Shown one piece after another: positions 9,804-18,501 of a stretch of 64,000 bases of DNA (position 1 is its first letter; every line of letters begins with the position of its first letter). The DNA is from Rhizobium sp. ASV8 (GTDB lineage: Bacteria > Pseudomonadota > Alphaproteobacteria > Rhizobiales > Rhizobiaceae), in contig NZ_JAELUG010000013.1 in assembly GCF_016429255.1 (NCBI RefSeq), forward strand, positions 1 through 64,000, in the 5' to 3' direction. Position numbers and translations under genes: made by a program. The notes beneath the pieces are model-generated. The model did not search any database and had not been told where the DNA came from. It saw only the letters and a list, made by a program, of their open reading frames with translations.

Positions 9804-10361
9804 TCAATCCAGAAGGGCCAGCACCTTGCCGCAATAGCGCTTGGAAACAGGGTTCATGCGCGTTGCGCCATGACCGGCATTGTATTTGAGAATGGTGTTG
9901 CAGGTCGGGCCGCCGCCGAGGTTCTGCGCCATGGCAAGATATTTCATGCCGAATTTGATATTCGTCTCGGGATCGTAAAGACCCTTTGCGCGACCGGTAT
10001 AACCCATCAGACGGGCCGTTGCGGGCTTGATCTGCATCAGGCCGATTTCGCCGGCGCTGCCACGCGTTCTCGGATTGTAGTTGCTTTCGATCTTAACGAC
10101 CGCCTTCGCGAGTTCGACCGACACGCCGTTCTGCTTGGCATATTTGGCAATCAATGCGGAGTAGCGATCTTGCCCGGCAGAGGAGTTTCCGCCATTGCGC
10201 AGTTCGGCCGGAATACTGGGCACCGGAAAGCCGGTGGTACGACTGACGGTCTTGAGGGGGCGCGTTCGGTGCTTTCCATCGCGCTGGCCTGCAGAAGCGC
10301 AATCATATCCCACCAGCAGCACGCCCACGCATGCTACAGCCGCAACAATCAAATTTTTCAT
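9804..10361 (-). CDS. SLT-type lytic transglycosylase, exported
   Basis: Cleaves the MurNAc-GlcNAc bond of peptidoglycan to leave 1,6-anhydro-MurNAc. The ATG at 10361 is preceded by CCTGGAG about 10 nt upstream and gives 185 residues with an N-terminal hydrophobic export signal (about 3-24). The SLT domain starts near residue 65. Catalytic glutamate is Glu92 in VKIESNYNP, followed by GEIGLMQIKPATA and NIKFGMKYLA, and a terminal region with two cysteines (CNTI, RYCG). A longer upstream start adds 13 residues ahead of the signal and lacks support. Likely periplasmic. Confidence 0.88.
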   Translation of the reverse strand: MKNLIVAAVACVGVLLVGYDCASAGQRDGKHRTRPLKTVSRTTGFPVPSIPAELRNGGNSSAGQDRYSALIAKYAKQNGVSVELAKAVVKIESNYNPRTRGSAGEIGLMQIKPATARLMGYTGRAKGLYDPETNIKFGMKYLAMAQNLGGGPTCNTILKYNAGHGATRMNPVSKRYCGKVLALLD

Positions 10362-10627
10362 GTAGTCTTTTGTCTCCAGGGGTGGGACTGCGGGCGGCAC
10401 AAGCCGTCACGTCCGGCTGGAGGCAAAAAGAGCCGCCGGAATGCACAGTCCCCATTAGTCGTCTACGGCCGCGCGACACACAAAACCAGACTGCGCGACC
10501 GCCGTTCAGCGAGCGCCGTTAGACCAATGCAATGCGGAGATAATAGGGAAAAGCTGTGGCGCAGCAGGGAGTTACGCCCTTTATGGATTATAGCCGGCTA
10601 TAGAAATCGTTGAGCGCGGTGCTTTGG

Positions 10628-11389
10628 CTACGAAAAGCGAGGCAATGCGGAGAGAAGCCGATGGAGCGTATCGATCGTGGAAAAATCGGCAATGCCGTCC
10701 ACCCGCTCCTGACGGAAATGACGCTGAAAAGCTTCGACGTCCCCCTTCAGCTTCTCGGAGAATTCACCTGTAATTTCAGTTCCGTAACCGTAGAGCGACA
10801 GCATGGATTGAAGGGCCTCGATCGGCTGCCCTACATCACCCTTCTGGAAAAAGCGGCCGCCGGTGATGGCAGCCGGCTCAACCCAGTGTCCGACACCCGC
10901 TGCGGCAAGCCGCGCCCAGGGAAACTTCTCACCCGGATCAACCTTGCGCACAGGGGCGACATCCGAGTGTCCGAGCACTCTCTCAGGCCCGATTGCCCAG
11001 CGTTGGCCGCAATCACGACACAGTTCGATGACCGCTTCTATCTGCACATCAGGGAATTCCGGCAGTCCGCCGGGATGCCCAGCATTGGCGATTTCAATGC
11101 CGATCGACCGTGAGTTGATGTCGACATCGCCATGCCACGAACTCTTGCCTGCGTGCCAGGCACGCCGCTCCTCCGGAACAAGCTGGACGATGCGTCCGTC
11201 CTCGAAAACGAAGTAGTGGCTCGATACCTGGCTTTCAGGACGACAGAGCCAATCCAGGGCGCCCTCGGCGGTGCCCATGCCGGTATAATGCAGAAGAATA
11301 ATATCTGGTCGAACGCCATCGCGCCGCTCGCCGTGGTTCGGCGACGGCTGTACCCTGGCGCCGGCGAAATCGGCCTTGAATGCACTCAT
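10628..11389 (-). CDS. AmpD-like N-acetylmuramoyl-L-alanine amidase with peptidoglycan-binding domain
   Basis: Zinc amidase that removes the stem peptide from (anhydro)MurNAc. 253 residues: Amidase_2 domain at about 20-175 with likely zinc ligands His34 (LLHYTG), His141 (LGHSDVAPVRKVDPG) and Asp151, then a C-terminal PG_binding_1-like repeat (about 185-250, containing QSMLSLYGYGTEITG). No signal peptide is evident, which suggests a cytoplasmic recycling enzyme like AmpD, though the wall-binding domain is more typical of exported AmiD. The ATG at 11389 overlaps the stop of the J-domain gene by 4 bp, so the two are co-translated. Confidence 0.88.
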   Translation of the reverse strand: MSAFKADFAGARVQPSPNHGERRDGVRPDIILLHYTGMGTAEGALDWLCRPESQVSSHYFVFEDGRIVQLVPEERRAWHAGKSSWHGDVDINSRSIGIEIANAGHPGGLPEFPDVQIEAVIELCRDCGQRWAIGPERVLGHSDVAPVRKVDPGEKFPWARLAAAGVGHWVEPAAITGGRFFQKGDVGQPIEALQSMLSLYGYGTEITGEFSEKLKGDVEAFQRHFRQERVDGIADFSTIDTLHRLLSALPRFS

Positions 11390-12093
11390 GCTGCGCGGCG
11401 TTCTTTCTCGATTTCGGCATAAGCCGCATTCAGAGCAGCCATCCGCTCGTTCGCAATGGCATGAAATTCCTCCGGTACACCGCGCGACACGAGGCGATCC
11501 GGATGATTTTCATAGACGAGCCCATGATAACGGCGGCGGATCGTCGGGAAATCGTCCTGACGCGACACGCCAAGCACCTTGTACGGGTCCCTGCCGCCGC
11601 TCACATGACGGGCCATGATCTGCTCGAACCGTTCTTCGCTCATATGGAAGATCTGCGCGACATGCTGCAGGAAATCCATTTCCTTCTCGTGGATCAGACC
11701 GTCGGCCTTGGCGATGTGGAACAACCCGTCGAGCACGTCTTCCAGCACCGGGCAATTCTCGGTGCAGGTTTCGCAGAGCGTCGACAGCCGTTCCGCATAG
11801 GCTTCGTAGCCCGCCACATCCTGCCGCGCCAGGTTATAGAGCCGAGCGACGTTCTTCGCCTGATCCGGCGGAAATTCGAAAATCTCGCGAAACGCATTGA
11901 CCTCGTTTTCGGTCACGATCCCGTCCGCCTTCGCCATCTTGGCGGAAAGCGCGATGATCGCGACTGAAAAGGCTACCTTGCGGCGGGTTTCCGGGTCGCC
12001 CTCAAACACGGTGCGAATAGCCTCGACCACCGCCGACAGGGCATTGCCAGCGGTGCTACCAATAGCATTCAGCAATCTTTCCCAAAACGACAT
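11386..12093 (-). CDS. TerB/J-domain protein, DjlA-like co-chaperone
   Basis: 235 residues. The first about 160 form a helical TerB-like domain (KMAKADGIVTENE and HIAKADGLIHEKE are two related acidic, possibly metal-binding loops). A C-terminal J-domain follows, with the DnaK-stimulating HPD tripeptide at 197-199 in YENHPDRL. DjlA proteins have the same TerB plus J order but carry an N-terminal membrane segment, which is not clear here. The gene is first in a two-gene unit and overlaps the downstream amidase by 4 bp, suggesting chaperone-linked envelope function. The role is inferred. Confidence 0.85.
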   Translation of the reverse strand: MSFWERLLNAIGSTAGNALSAVVEAIRTVFEGDPETRRKVAFSVAIIALSAKMAKADGIVTENEVNAFREIFEFPPDQAKNVARLYNLARQDVAGYEAYAERLSTLCETCTENCPVLEDVLDGLFHIAKADGLIHEKEMDFLQHVAQIFHMSEERFEQIMARHVSGGRDPYKVLGVSRQDDFPTIRRRYHGLVYENHPDRLVSRGVPEEFHAIANERMAALNAAYAEIEKERRAA

Positions 12094-12380
12094 GACGGTT
12101 CCGCAGGCTCTCGTAAACTATGGAACACCTTGACCAAATAATGCTCGCCTTGGCAAGCAGTCCATTCGTCGCAAGCCTGAAAACACTTTTCACAATTTGG
12201 TAATGATGACGTGTTTCAGGCCTACGTCTTTAGCGGAATGCGCCCCCTTCCCGACTGCGCTTGAGCCGCAAAACAAACCGCTGGTTTCTTAAATTCTTTA
12301 CTTTACAGCCATGCGCGCCTGTCGCATCCATTCCCACGGCAACCATGAAATAAAGCAGCTCGACTGCAAGGAGGATCTCC
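12094..12380. other. Divergent promoter region between the J-domain gene and pfp
   Basis: 287 bp separating divergent genes. It ends with the strong Shine-Dalgarno AAGGAGGA before pfp. I see no palindrome or convincing -35/-10 pair. Confidence 0.4.
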
Positions 12381-13592
12381 ATGGCCAAACAGAAAGTCGC
12401 AATGCTCACCGCCGGCGGATTGGCACCCTGCCTTTCGTCCGCGGTTGGGGGTCTGATCCAGCGCTATACCGACGTGGCGCCGGAGATCGACATCATCGCC
12501 TATCGTTCTGGCTATCAGGGTGTCTTGCTGGCCGACAGCATCGGCATAACGCCGGCCATGCGCGAGCGCGCCCATCTTCTACACCGCTATGGCGGCTCGC
12601 CGATCGGAAACAGCCGCGTAAAACTGACCAACGCCGCCGACTGCGTGAAGCGCGGGCTAGTCAAGGAAGGCGAAAACCCACTGCGGGTGGCTGCCGAGCG
12701 CCTTGCCGCTGACGGTGTCACCATTCTTCATACGATCGGCGGCGACGACACCAACACGACGGCCGCCGACCTCGCGGCCTATCTCGGCGCCAACGGCTAT
12801 GACCTGACCGTCGTCGGCCTGCCTAAGACGGTTGACAACGACGTCGTGCCGATCCGCCAGTCCCTCGGCGCCTGGACGGCTGCCGAAGTTGGCGCGCACT
12901 TCTTCGACAATGTCAGCAACGAACAGACAGCCGCCCCGCGTACGCTTGTCATTCACGAAGTCATGGGACGTCACTGTGGCTGGCTGACGGCCGCGACAGC
13001 CCGCGCCTACATTCAAAAGACCAGCGCCAATGAATATGTCGAAGGCTTCATGATGAATGCCGCGCTGAAGAACATCGACGGCCTCTACCTGCCCGAGATA
13101 GCCTTCAATATCGAAGCCGAAGGCGAACGGCTGCGTGCCATCATGGAGAAGACGGGCCAGGTCACGCTGTTCGTATCCGAAGGTGCTGCCCTCGACGCCA
13201 TCGTCGGCGAGCGCGAAGCCGCTGGCGAAACCATCAAGCGCGACGCCTTCGGCCATGTGAAGATCGACACGATCAACGTTGGCGGCTGGTTCCAGAAGCA
13301 GTTTGCCTCGATCATCGGCGCCGAGCGCTCGATGGTGCAGAAGTCGGGCTATTTTGCCCGCTCGGCCCCGGCAAACGGCGACGATCTCCGCCTGATCCAG
13401 GGCATGGTCGATCTCGCCGTCGAAAGCGCGCTCAACAAGGTATCGGGCGTCACCGGCCACGATGAGGGCCAGGGCGGCAAGCTGCGCGTGATCGAATTCC
13501 CCCGCATCAAGGGCGGAAAGGCGTTCGATATCTCGACCCCATGGTTCGCCGGCGTGATGGACCATATTGGTCAGAAATATACGCAAGCCTGA
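12381..13592 (+). CDS. pfp: Pyrophosphate--fructose 6-phosphate 1-phosphotransferase
   Basis: Reversible PPi-dependent phosphofructokinase of glycolysis and gluconeogenesis. 403 residues starting MAKQKVAML, ATG at 12381 preceded by AAGGAGGA. The phosphofructokinase fold is clear: GGDDTNTT at about 120-127 (Asp in the position that favours PPi over ATP) and PKTVDND at 148-154, with Lys149 typical of PPi enzymes. The motif MGRHCGWL, which contacts fructose 6-phosphate, is also present. Transcribed alone; LysE follows after 140 bp. Rhizobia often rely on this enzyme or the Entner-Doudoroff route rather than an ATP-PFK. Confidence 0.93.
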   Translation: MAKQKVAMLTAGGLAPCLSSAVGGLIQRYTDVAPEIDIIAYRSGYQGVLLADSIGITPAMRERAHLLHRYGGSPIGNSRVKLTNAADCVKRGLVKEGENPLRVAAERLAADGVTILHTIGGDDTNTTAADLAAYLGANGYDLTVVGLPKTVDNDVVPIRQSLGAWTAAEVGAHFFDNVSNEQTAAPRTLVIHEVMGRHCGWLTAATARAYIQKTSANEYVEGFMMNAALKNIDGLYLPEIAFNIEAEGERLRAIMEKTGQVTLFVSEGAALDAIVGEREAAGETIKRDAFGHVKIDTINVGGWFQKQFASIIGAERSMVQKSGYFARSAPANGDDLRLIQGMVDLAVESALNKVSGVTGHDEGQGGKLRVIEFPRIKGGKAFDISTPWFAGVMDHIGQKYTQA

Positions 13593-13669
13593 TTGCGTGG
13601 TGATCAGACGGCACGATCGATGATTGAGCAGCCTGATCTGTGATCAAGCGGCTCGATCGTTGATCAAGC

Positions 13670-13690
13670 GGATTGACGGATCGTCAATCC
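13670..13690. promoter_or_regulatory. 21-bp inverted repeat between pfp and the LysE gene
   Basis: Perfect 8-bp arms GGATTGAC and GTCAATCC around GGATC. Just upstream, TGATCAAGCGG occurs twice (13641 and 13661). No T-run follows, so a rho-independent terminator is unlikely. It may be an operator for the downstream exporter. Confidence 0.35.
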
Positions 13691-13732
13691 GATGTCTTTG
13701 CTGGCGGCGAAAAAGGAATAGGGGAGGATTCC

Positions 13733-14368
13733 ATGTCCATCGAAACCTGGCTCGCTTTCGCCGCCGCGTCCTGCATCATGCTGGCCATTCCAGGCCCAAC
13801 CATTCTCCTTGTCATATCCTATGCGCTCGGTCACGGCCGCAAAACCGCGCTGGCGACCGTCACGGGCGTGACGCTGGGCGACTTTACGGCGATGACGGCA
13901 TCCCTCGCCGGGCTGGGCGCCCTCCTCGCTGCCTCGGCCACATTGTTTACGATTCTGAAGCTGATCGGCGCAGCCTATCTCGTCTTCCTTGGAATCAAGC
14001 TCTGGCGGGCTCCGATCGTGACCGGCCCGATGGGCGACAACGACAATCTTCCGGAAGAAAAACCGTTAAAGATTATGTTGCACGCCTACGTTGTAACCGC
14101 TCTCAACCCGAAGAGCATCGTTTTCTTCATCGCGTTCGTTCCGCAGTTCCTCGACATGTCCAAGCCATTTCTTGAGCAAACGCTTATTTTGGAGGCAACC
14201 TTCCTCACTTTGGCGGCATTGAACTCCCTGATTTACGTCTTCGTCGCCGATATGGCGCGCGGGTTTATCCGCAAGGCAAGCGTGCAACGCGCCGTCAATC
14301 GAACGGGCGGAACCCTGTTGATTGCAGCCGGCGCAGTGACCGCCGGATACCGCCGGATGGCCGCTTGA
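13733..14368 (+). CDS. LysE/RhtB family amino-acid exporter
   Basis: Inner-membrane efflux protein of the LysE superfamily, which exports amino acids or their derivatives. The ATG at 13733 follows GGGGAGGA by a normal spacing and gives 211 residues; the frame is open 60 bp upstream but lacks a Shine-Dalgarno. Hydrophobic segments are visible at about 3-25, 40-62, 70-85, 110-130 and 145-165, with the family motif PGPTILLVI near residue 20 and GAAYLVFLGIKLWR near 80. The substrate cannot be told. An inverted repeat sits just upstream. Confidence 0.88.
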   Translation: MSIETWLAFAAASCIMLAIPGPTILLVISYALGHGRKTALATVTGVTLGDFTAMTASLAGLGALLAASATLFTILKLIGAAYLVFLGIKLWRAPIVTGPMGDNDNLPEEKPLKIMLHAYVVTALNPKSIVFFIAFVPQFLDMSKPFLEQTLILEATFLTLAALNSLIYVFVADMARGFIRKASVQRAVNRTGGTLLIAAGAVTAGYRRMAA

Positions 14369-14428
14369 GCCCGTCCAGGGTTGCAGCGCGATCACGGATA
14401 GGTTAATGGGGATTCATAATTTTATCGA

Positions 14429-14464
14429 TCCTGTGACCGAATTGTGAGGTCCTGTGACCGATTT
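14429..14464 (+). promoter_or_regulatory. Tandem direct repeat TCCTGTGACCGAWTT
   Basis: TCCTGTGACCGAATT (14429-14443) and TCCTGTGACCGATTT (14450-14464) repeat with a 21-bp period, two helical turns, 40 bp before the transglycosylase ATG. That geometry suits a dimeric response-regulator site on one DNA face. The regulator is unknown. Confidence 0.4.
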
Positions 14465-14503
14465 GCATCGCAAATTAGGTTTGGTTTTTTCGAAAGTGAC
14501 AGA

Positions 14504-15646
14504 ATGGTAGCGATCGGATTTCCCAGCCTGAAGCGCAGCGTTGCCGTATCGGCAATGATGTGCGGCGCTCTCGCCGGGTGTGCAAGCACTCAGCAGCAGA
14601 CGTCTCAGGCAGAACTCCCGTCGGCACACACCAACGTGCCGCATCCGAATACGACCCTGATCGCCAATGGAGCCGCTGCGCCCGTTGGCGGTGTCGCAAT
14701 GGCCGCCGCAGCTCCGGGATTCATCGGACCGCGCCAGCCGCAACTGGTCGCAATGGTGAAGTCCGGACGCGTTGGCGCCGGTGCAGTAAACCAACAGCAG
14801 ATCGACGCTGCACAATCCCGTTTCGGTCAGCCGACGGTGGCTGCGGCAAACACGTCCAATCAGGGAAGTGTCGCCATTGCTGCGGCAACGGGCGCGCCCA
14901 TGACAAACACGTCTGCAGCAGCAGCTTATGCCTCCGCCGACGTGCCGCTTGTTCCTTCGGTCGTGGCAATTCCGATGCCCAATCCGGCTCGCCCCGGCGA
15001 CGCCGCACTGATACCGGCTTCGGGTCCCATCGCACAGGCAGAACCGATCATTCCGATGACTTCGGATATGGCCGCCATTCAGGTTGCCGTACCGACCCCG
15101 CGTCCCGACCCCTCGGCACAGGCGGAAGTCGCCTTCGCAACGCCGGCACAGGTTGGCCTCGGCCGTTATGTGGACAACCGCGCTCATTATGATTTCAACT
15201 TCGACAGCAGCGGCCCGACGGTCGTTCCGGCTGTGTTGACCACCCAGAACTATGACTCCGATGTCCCGGCGGCGGAAAAGAGCTACGTTTCGAAGCTCAT
15301 CCAGAAATACGCCAAGCTTTATGAAATACCGGAGTCACTGATCCATCGCGTTGTTCATCGCGAAAGCCGTTACAATCCGAAGGCTTACAACAGAGCCGGA
15401 TATTTCGGCCTGATGCAGATCAAGTACAACACGGCCAAGTCGATGGGTTACCAGGGCCCGGCATCCGGCCTGCTCGATGCCGAAACCAACATCAAATATG
15501 CCGCCAAATATCTCCGCGGCGCATGGATGACGGCAGACAGCAAGGCACAGAACAAGGAAGCCAACGCCGTCCAGCTTTATGCTCGTGGCTACTATTATGA
15601 TGCCAAGCGCAAGGGCCTGACGGACGTCGCCAACGGCAATTACTGA
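14504..15646 (+). CDS. SLT lytic transglycosylase, predicted lipoprotein
   Basis: The ATG at 14504 gives 380 residues opening with a signal peptide and lipobox LAGC at about residues 22-25, predicting a lipid-anchored periplasmic enzyme. A long Ala/Pro/Thr-rich linker (about 30-250) precedes a C-terminal SLT domain: YEIPESLIHRVVHRES with catalytic Glu287, then GYFGLMQIKYNTA and NIKYAAKYLRG. It cleaves glycan strands like the smaller SLT protein at 9804-10361, with which it shares the motif order. A 20-residue upstream extension would bury the signal peptide and is rejected. A tandem repeat lies in its promoter region and a hairpin terminator follows. Confidence 0.88.
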   Translation: MVAIGFPSLKRSVAVSAMMCGALAGCASTQQQTSQAELPSAHTNVPHPNTTLIANGAAAPVGGVAMAAAAPGFIGPRQPQLVAMVKSGRVGAGAVNQQQIDAAQSRFGQPTVAAANTSNQGSVAIAAATGAPMTNTSAAAAYASADVPLVPSVVAIPMPNPARPGDAALIPASGPIAQAEPIIPMTSDMAAIQVAVPTPRPDPSAQAEVAFATPAQVGLGRYVDNRAHYDFNFDSSGPTVVPAVLTTQNYDSDVPAAEKSYVSKLIQKYAKLYEIPESLIHRVVHRESRYNPKAYNRAGYFGLMQIKYNTAKSMGYQGPASGLLDAETNIKYAAKYLRGAWMTADSKAQNKEANAVQLYARGYYYDAKRKGLTDVANGNY

Positions 15647-15664
15647 CCCTAGTGAAAGACTTTG

Positions 15665-15695
15665 AAAGCCGGCCTAATTCGTGGCCGGCTTTATT
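15665..15695. terminator. Bidirectional terminator between convergent genes
   Basis: 10-bp stem AAAGCCGGCC/GGCCGGCTTT with an 8-nt loop, followed by TTATT. It lies 18 bp after the transglycosylase stop and overlaps the last codons of the minus-strand serine hydrolase. Confidence 0.75.
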
Positions 15696-17062
15696 GTATC
15701 CACGATCCGCTTCACCAGCACTTGCGGCCGATAGTCGGCCCAGGCTGGCGTGAGCCCCATGCGCACCACCACCAGATTGGCGGAGGGAACGATGGCGATA
15801 GTCTGGCCGTCGTGACCGCTCATCCAGAATGTGTCCGCCGGCAGACCGAATTGCGCGTTGGAGCCGCCTGGGCCTGCAAGCCATGCCTGAACCTGCGAGT
15901 AGACGCCTTCTGACGCTGTCGTCGGCGTGCGCATGGCGCCCACAAAGCCCTCCGGCAGCAACCGGCTTCCCTTCCAAACGCCGTCCTGAAGCAGGAACTG
16001 GCCAAAGCGCGCCCAATCGCGAGCATTGGCATAGAGATAGGAACTGCCGACATAGGTTCCACGCTCATCGGCTTCGAACACCGCGCTATACATGCCGAGC
16101 GGCGCAAAAAGCGCTTCGCGCGGATAAGAAATCGCAGCGCTCAAGTTCGGGAGCTTGTTCATCCAAAGCCGAGAAAGCAGGACAGCGGTACCGCTGGAAT
16201 AGCTGAACCGCTCCCCGGGCGAGGCAAGCTGACGCGCATTGGCCGCTATACTCGTCGTATCCGGATCGAGATATAGCATGCGGGTTACATCGGAAACGCT
16301 GCCATAGGACTCGTTGAAGGCAAGCCCGCTCTCCATGGCGAGCAGATCGCTGAGCTTGATATCCTTGCGCGAGTCGTCGCTCCAGAGCGGAAGCAGATGC
16401 TGGTCGTCGAAAGACATGCGGCCCGCCAGCATGAGGCGGCCAATGATGGCGGCATTGACCGTTTTCGTCATCGACCAGCCGATCAGCGGCGTTGCCTTAC
16501 TGAAACCCTCGCCATAGGCCTCCGCGGCGATCCGCCCGTCCTTGACCACGACGATGGCCCGCATGGCAGGACCGGCCAGGTCCGGGTTCGAAACGATGCT
16601 GGCGAACTTGGCATCCTGTTCGCTCTGGCCGAGATTGACGGTATCCCCGTCCGGCCATACCGCATCGTTCTTGGGTGCCTTGACCTTGTTGAGGAAAACA
16701 GCGCTTCGCGCCGCCTGCAGATCGCCGTCAGGCACGGTCGTGCAGCCGAGCGCACCGCGATAGAGCGCATAGTTCGGAGCGAACATCCCGAGGAAACGTG
16801 CCCTGACGACGCCCTCATCTCGATCGACGGAAACGCGGATGAGCTTCAGCGCCGGATTTCCGGGAGCTTGCACATCGTCGGCCAGCACCTGATCCGGATC
16901 TCGTTTGGCGACGAATGTGTTGGAGCACACCATCTTGGCGGCGTAGCCATCGCCAACCTTCAGCAGTTCCGGCGGCGAAACGGAAAGCCACACAGCTCCG
17001 CCTGCGACAATGATCAGCAGCAGCATGATAACTGCCCCGATCACTCTCGAAATCAAACGCAT
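15674..17062 (-). CDS. Serine hydrolase, class C beta-lactamase/esterase family
   Basis: 462 residues from the ATG at 17062, which follows GGAGGG at 8 nt; the open frame continues 48 codons upstream without support. One hydrophobic N-terminal segment (about 5-28) predicts membrane anchoring with a periplasmic catalytic domain. The beta-lactamase fold begins near residue 160: nucleophile motif SMTK at 197-200, YSS (in FSYSSGTAV) at the Tyr site and HDGQ near the end in place of KTG. The family includes DD-peptidases, esterases and EstB-type hydrolases, so the substrate is open. Convergent with the transglycosylase gene and divergent from btaA. Confidence 0.85.
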   Translation of the reverse strand: MRLISRVIGAVIMLLLIIVAGGAVWLSVSPPELLKVGDGYAAKMVCSNTFVAKRDPDQVLADDVQAPGNPALKLIRVSVDRDEGVVRARFLGMFAPNYALYRGALGCTTVPDGDLQAARSAVFLNKVKAPKNDAVWPDGDTVNLGQSEQDAKFASIVSNPDLAGPAMRAIVVVKDGRIAAEAYGEGFSKATPLIGWSMTKTVNAAIIGRLMLAGRMSFDDQHLLPLWSDDSRKDIKLSDLLAMESGLAFNESYGSVSDVTRMLYLDPDTTSIAANARQLASPGERFSYSSGTAVLLSRLWMNKLPNLSAAISYPREALFAPLGMYSAVFEADERGTYVGSSYLYANARDWARFGQFLLQDGVWKGSRLLPEGFVGAMRTPTTASEGVYSQVQAWLAGPGGSNAQFGLPADTFWMSGHDGQTIAIVPSANLVVVRMGLTPAWADYRPQVLVKRIVDTIKPATN

Positions 17063-17186
17063 GACACATACCCTCCAAAGGTAGGCGGAGACAATCAGGA
17101 AACTAAGCAAGATGAAAGAGCTATCGTCGCCGGTTGCCTCCCAAATAGCTGCAACGGCGCATTTCCGCCAGACATACCAACAGTCC

Positions 17187-17204
17187 GCGTCATCAGACTG
17201 TAGC
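17187..17204 (+). promoter_or_regulatory. PHO-box-like sequence upstream of btaA
   Basis: GCGTCAT, four bases, CTGTAGC resembles the tandem CTGTCAT-N4-CTGTCAT PhoB site with several mismatches, 50 bp before the btaA start. Betaine-lipid synthesis is known to be induced by phosphate starvation through PhoB in rhizobia, which makes the weak match worth noting. Confidence 0.3.
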
Positions 17205-17253
17205 ATTGCCGGGTTACACGCCCAGAACCTTAAAAAACGGTAACAAGACTCAG

Positions 17254-18501
17254 ATGACGGAAATCGCCCCGGATGCCGGTCTCCAGAAGAACCGGAAACT
17301 CAAGGACGCTCTGCTGCAGCATAAGGCACTCTCCAAGGCAGGTCTCTCGGAGCGCTTGTTCGGGATGCTGTTTTCCGGCCTCGTCTATCCGCAGATCTGG
17401 GAAGATCCGGATGTCGACATGCAGGCGATGGAACTCCAGCCGCATCACCGCATCGTCACCATCGGCTCCGGCGGCTGCAATATGCTCGCCTATCTCTCGC
17501 AGAGCCCGGCGTCGATCGATGTCGTCGACCTCAACCGTCATCATATCGCGCTCAACAAGCTGAAGCTCGCTGCCTTCCGGCTACTGCCGGATCATGCGGA
17601 TTTGGTGCGTTTCTTTGCGACGCCTGAAATTGCCGCAAACAGTCAGGCCTATGACCGGTACATCGCGCCACGGCTGGATACGGCGACGGCTTCCTATTGG
17701 GATGGTCGAGACCTCTATGGTCGCCGCCGCGTCACGGTCTTCAACCGCAATATCTACAAGACCGGCCTGCTCGGCCGCTTCATCGGCGCAGCACATGTGC
17801 TCGCACGCCTGCACGGCGTCCGGCTCGCCAAGATGACGGATGCGCGCACGCTTCGCGAACAACGTCAGTTCTTCGAAAACGAGATCGCCCCGATCTTCGA
17901 TCGGCCGATGGTTCGGTGGCTGCTCGGCCGCAAGAGCTCGCTCTTCGGTCTCGGCATTCCACCGCAGCAGTATGACGAGCTCGCCAGCCTTGCCGGCGAC
18001 GACTCCATCTCGGCCGTCCTCAAGCACCGCCTGGAAAAGCTCGCCTGCCATTTCCCGATGCGCGATAACTATTTCGCCTGGCAGGCTTTCGCGCGCCGCT
18101 ACGCCGGTCAGCATCAGGGTCCGCTGCCGACTTACCTCAGACCGGAGCACTATGCTGCGATCCGCGCCAACGCCGACCGGGTCGACGTGCACCATGCCAA
18201 TTTCACGGAACTGCTGGCGTCCAAGCCCGCGGCTTCCCGTGATCGTTACATCCTTCTGGATGCCCAGGACTGGATGACCGACGAGCAGCTCAACAGCCTC
18301 TGGGCTGAGATCACCCGCACCGCGCGCGAAGGCGCTCGCGTGATCTTCCGCACGGCCGCGGAAAAGAGCATCATCGAAGGCCGGCTGTCCCCGGCCATCC
18401 GCGATCAGTGGGTTTATTTCGAGGAACGTTCGCAAGAGCTGAATGCTCTCGACCGTTCTGCTATTTACGGTGGCTTCCACATTTACGGGAAAAGAGCGTG
18501 A
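17254..18501 (+). CDS. btaA: BtaA, SAM:diacylglycerol 3-amino-3-carboxypropyl transferase
   Basis: First enzyme of diacylglyceryl-trimethylhomoserine (DGTS) synthesis: transfers the aminocarboxypropyl group of S-adenosylmethionine to diacylglycerol, giving diacylglyceryl-homoserine. The ATG at 17254 gives 415 residues; a TTG 16 codons earlier is possible but unneeded. The glycine-rich SAM motif TIGSGGCNML at about 69-78 and the segment FSGLVYPQIWEDPDVD are characteristic of BtaA. The GTGA junction with btaB (stop 18501, start 18498) shows coupling. DGTS replaces phospholipids during phosphate limitation in rhizobia, so the enzyme probably acts at the inner membrane. Confidence 0.93.
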   Translation: MTEIAPDAGLQKNRKLKDALLQHKALSKAGLSERLFGMLFSGLVYPQIWEDPDVDMQAMELQPHHRIVTIGSGGCNMLAYLSQSPASIDVVDLNRHHIALNKLKLAAFRLLPDHADLVRFFATPEIAANSQAYDRYIAPRLDTATASYWDGRDLYGRRRVTVFNRNIYKTGLLGRFIGAAHVLARLHGVRLAKMTDARTLREQRQFFENEIAPIFDRPMVRWLLGRKSSLFGLGIPPQQYDELASLAGDDSISAVLKHRLEKLACHFPMRDNYFAWQAFARRYAGQHQGPLPTYLRPEHYAAIRANADRVDVHHANFTELLASKPAASRDRYILLDAQDWMTDEQLNSLWAEITRTAREGARVIFRTAAEKSIIEGRLSPAIRDQWVYFEERSQELNALDRSAIYGGFHIYGKRA

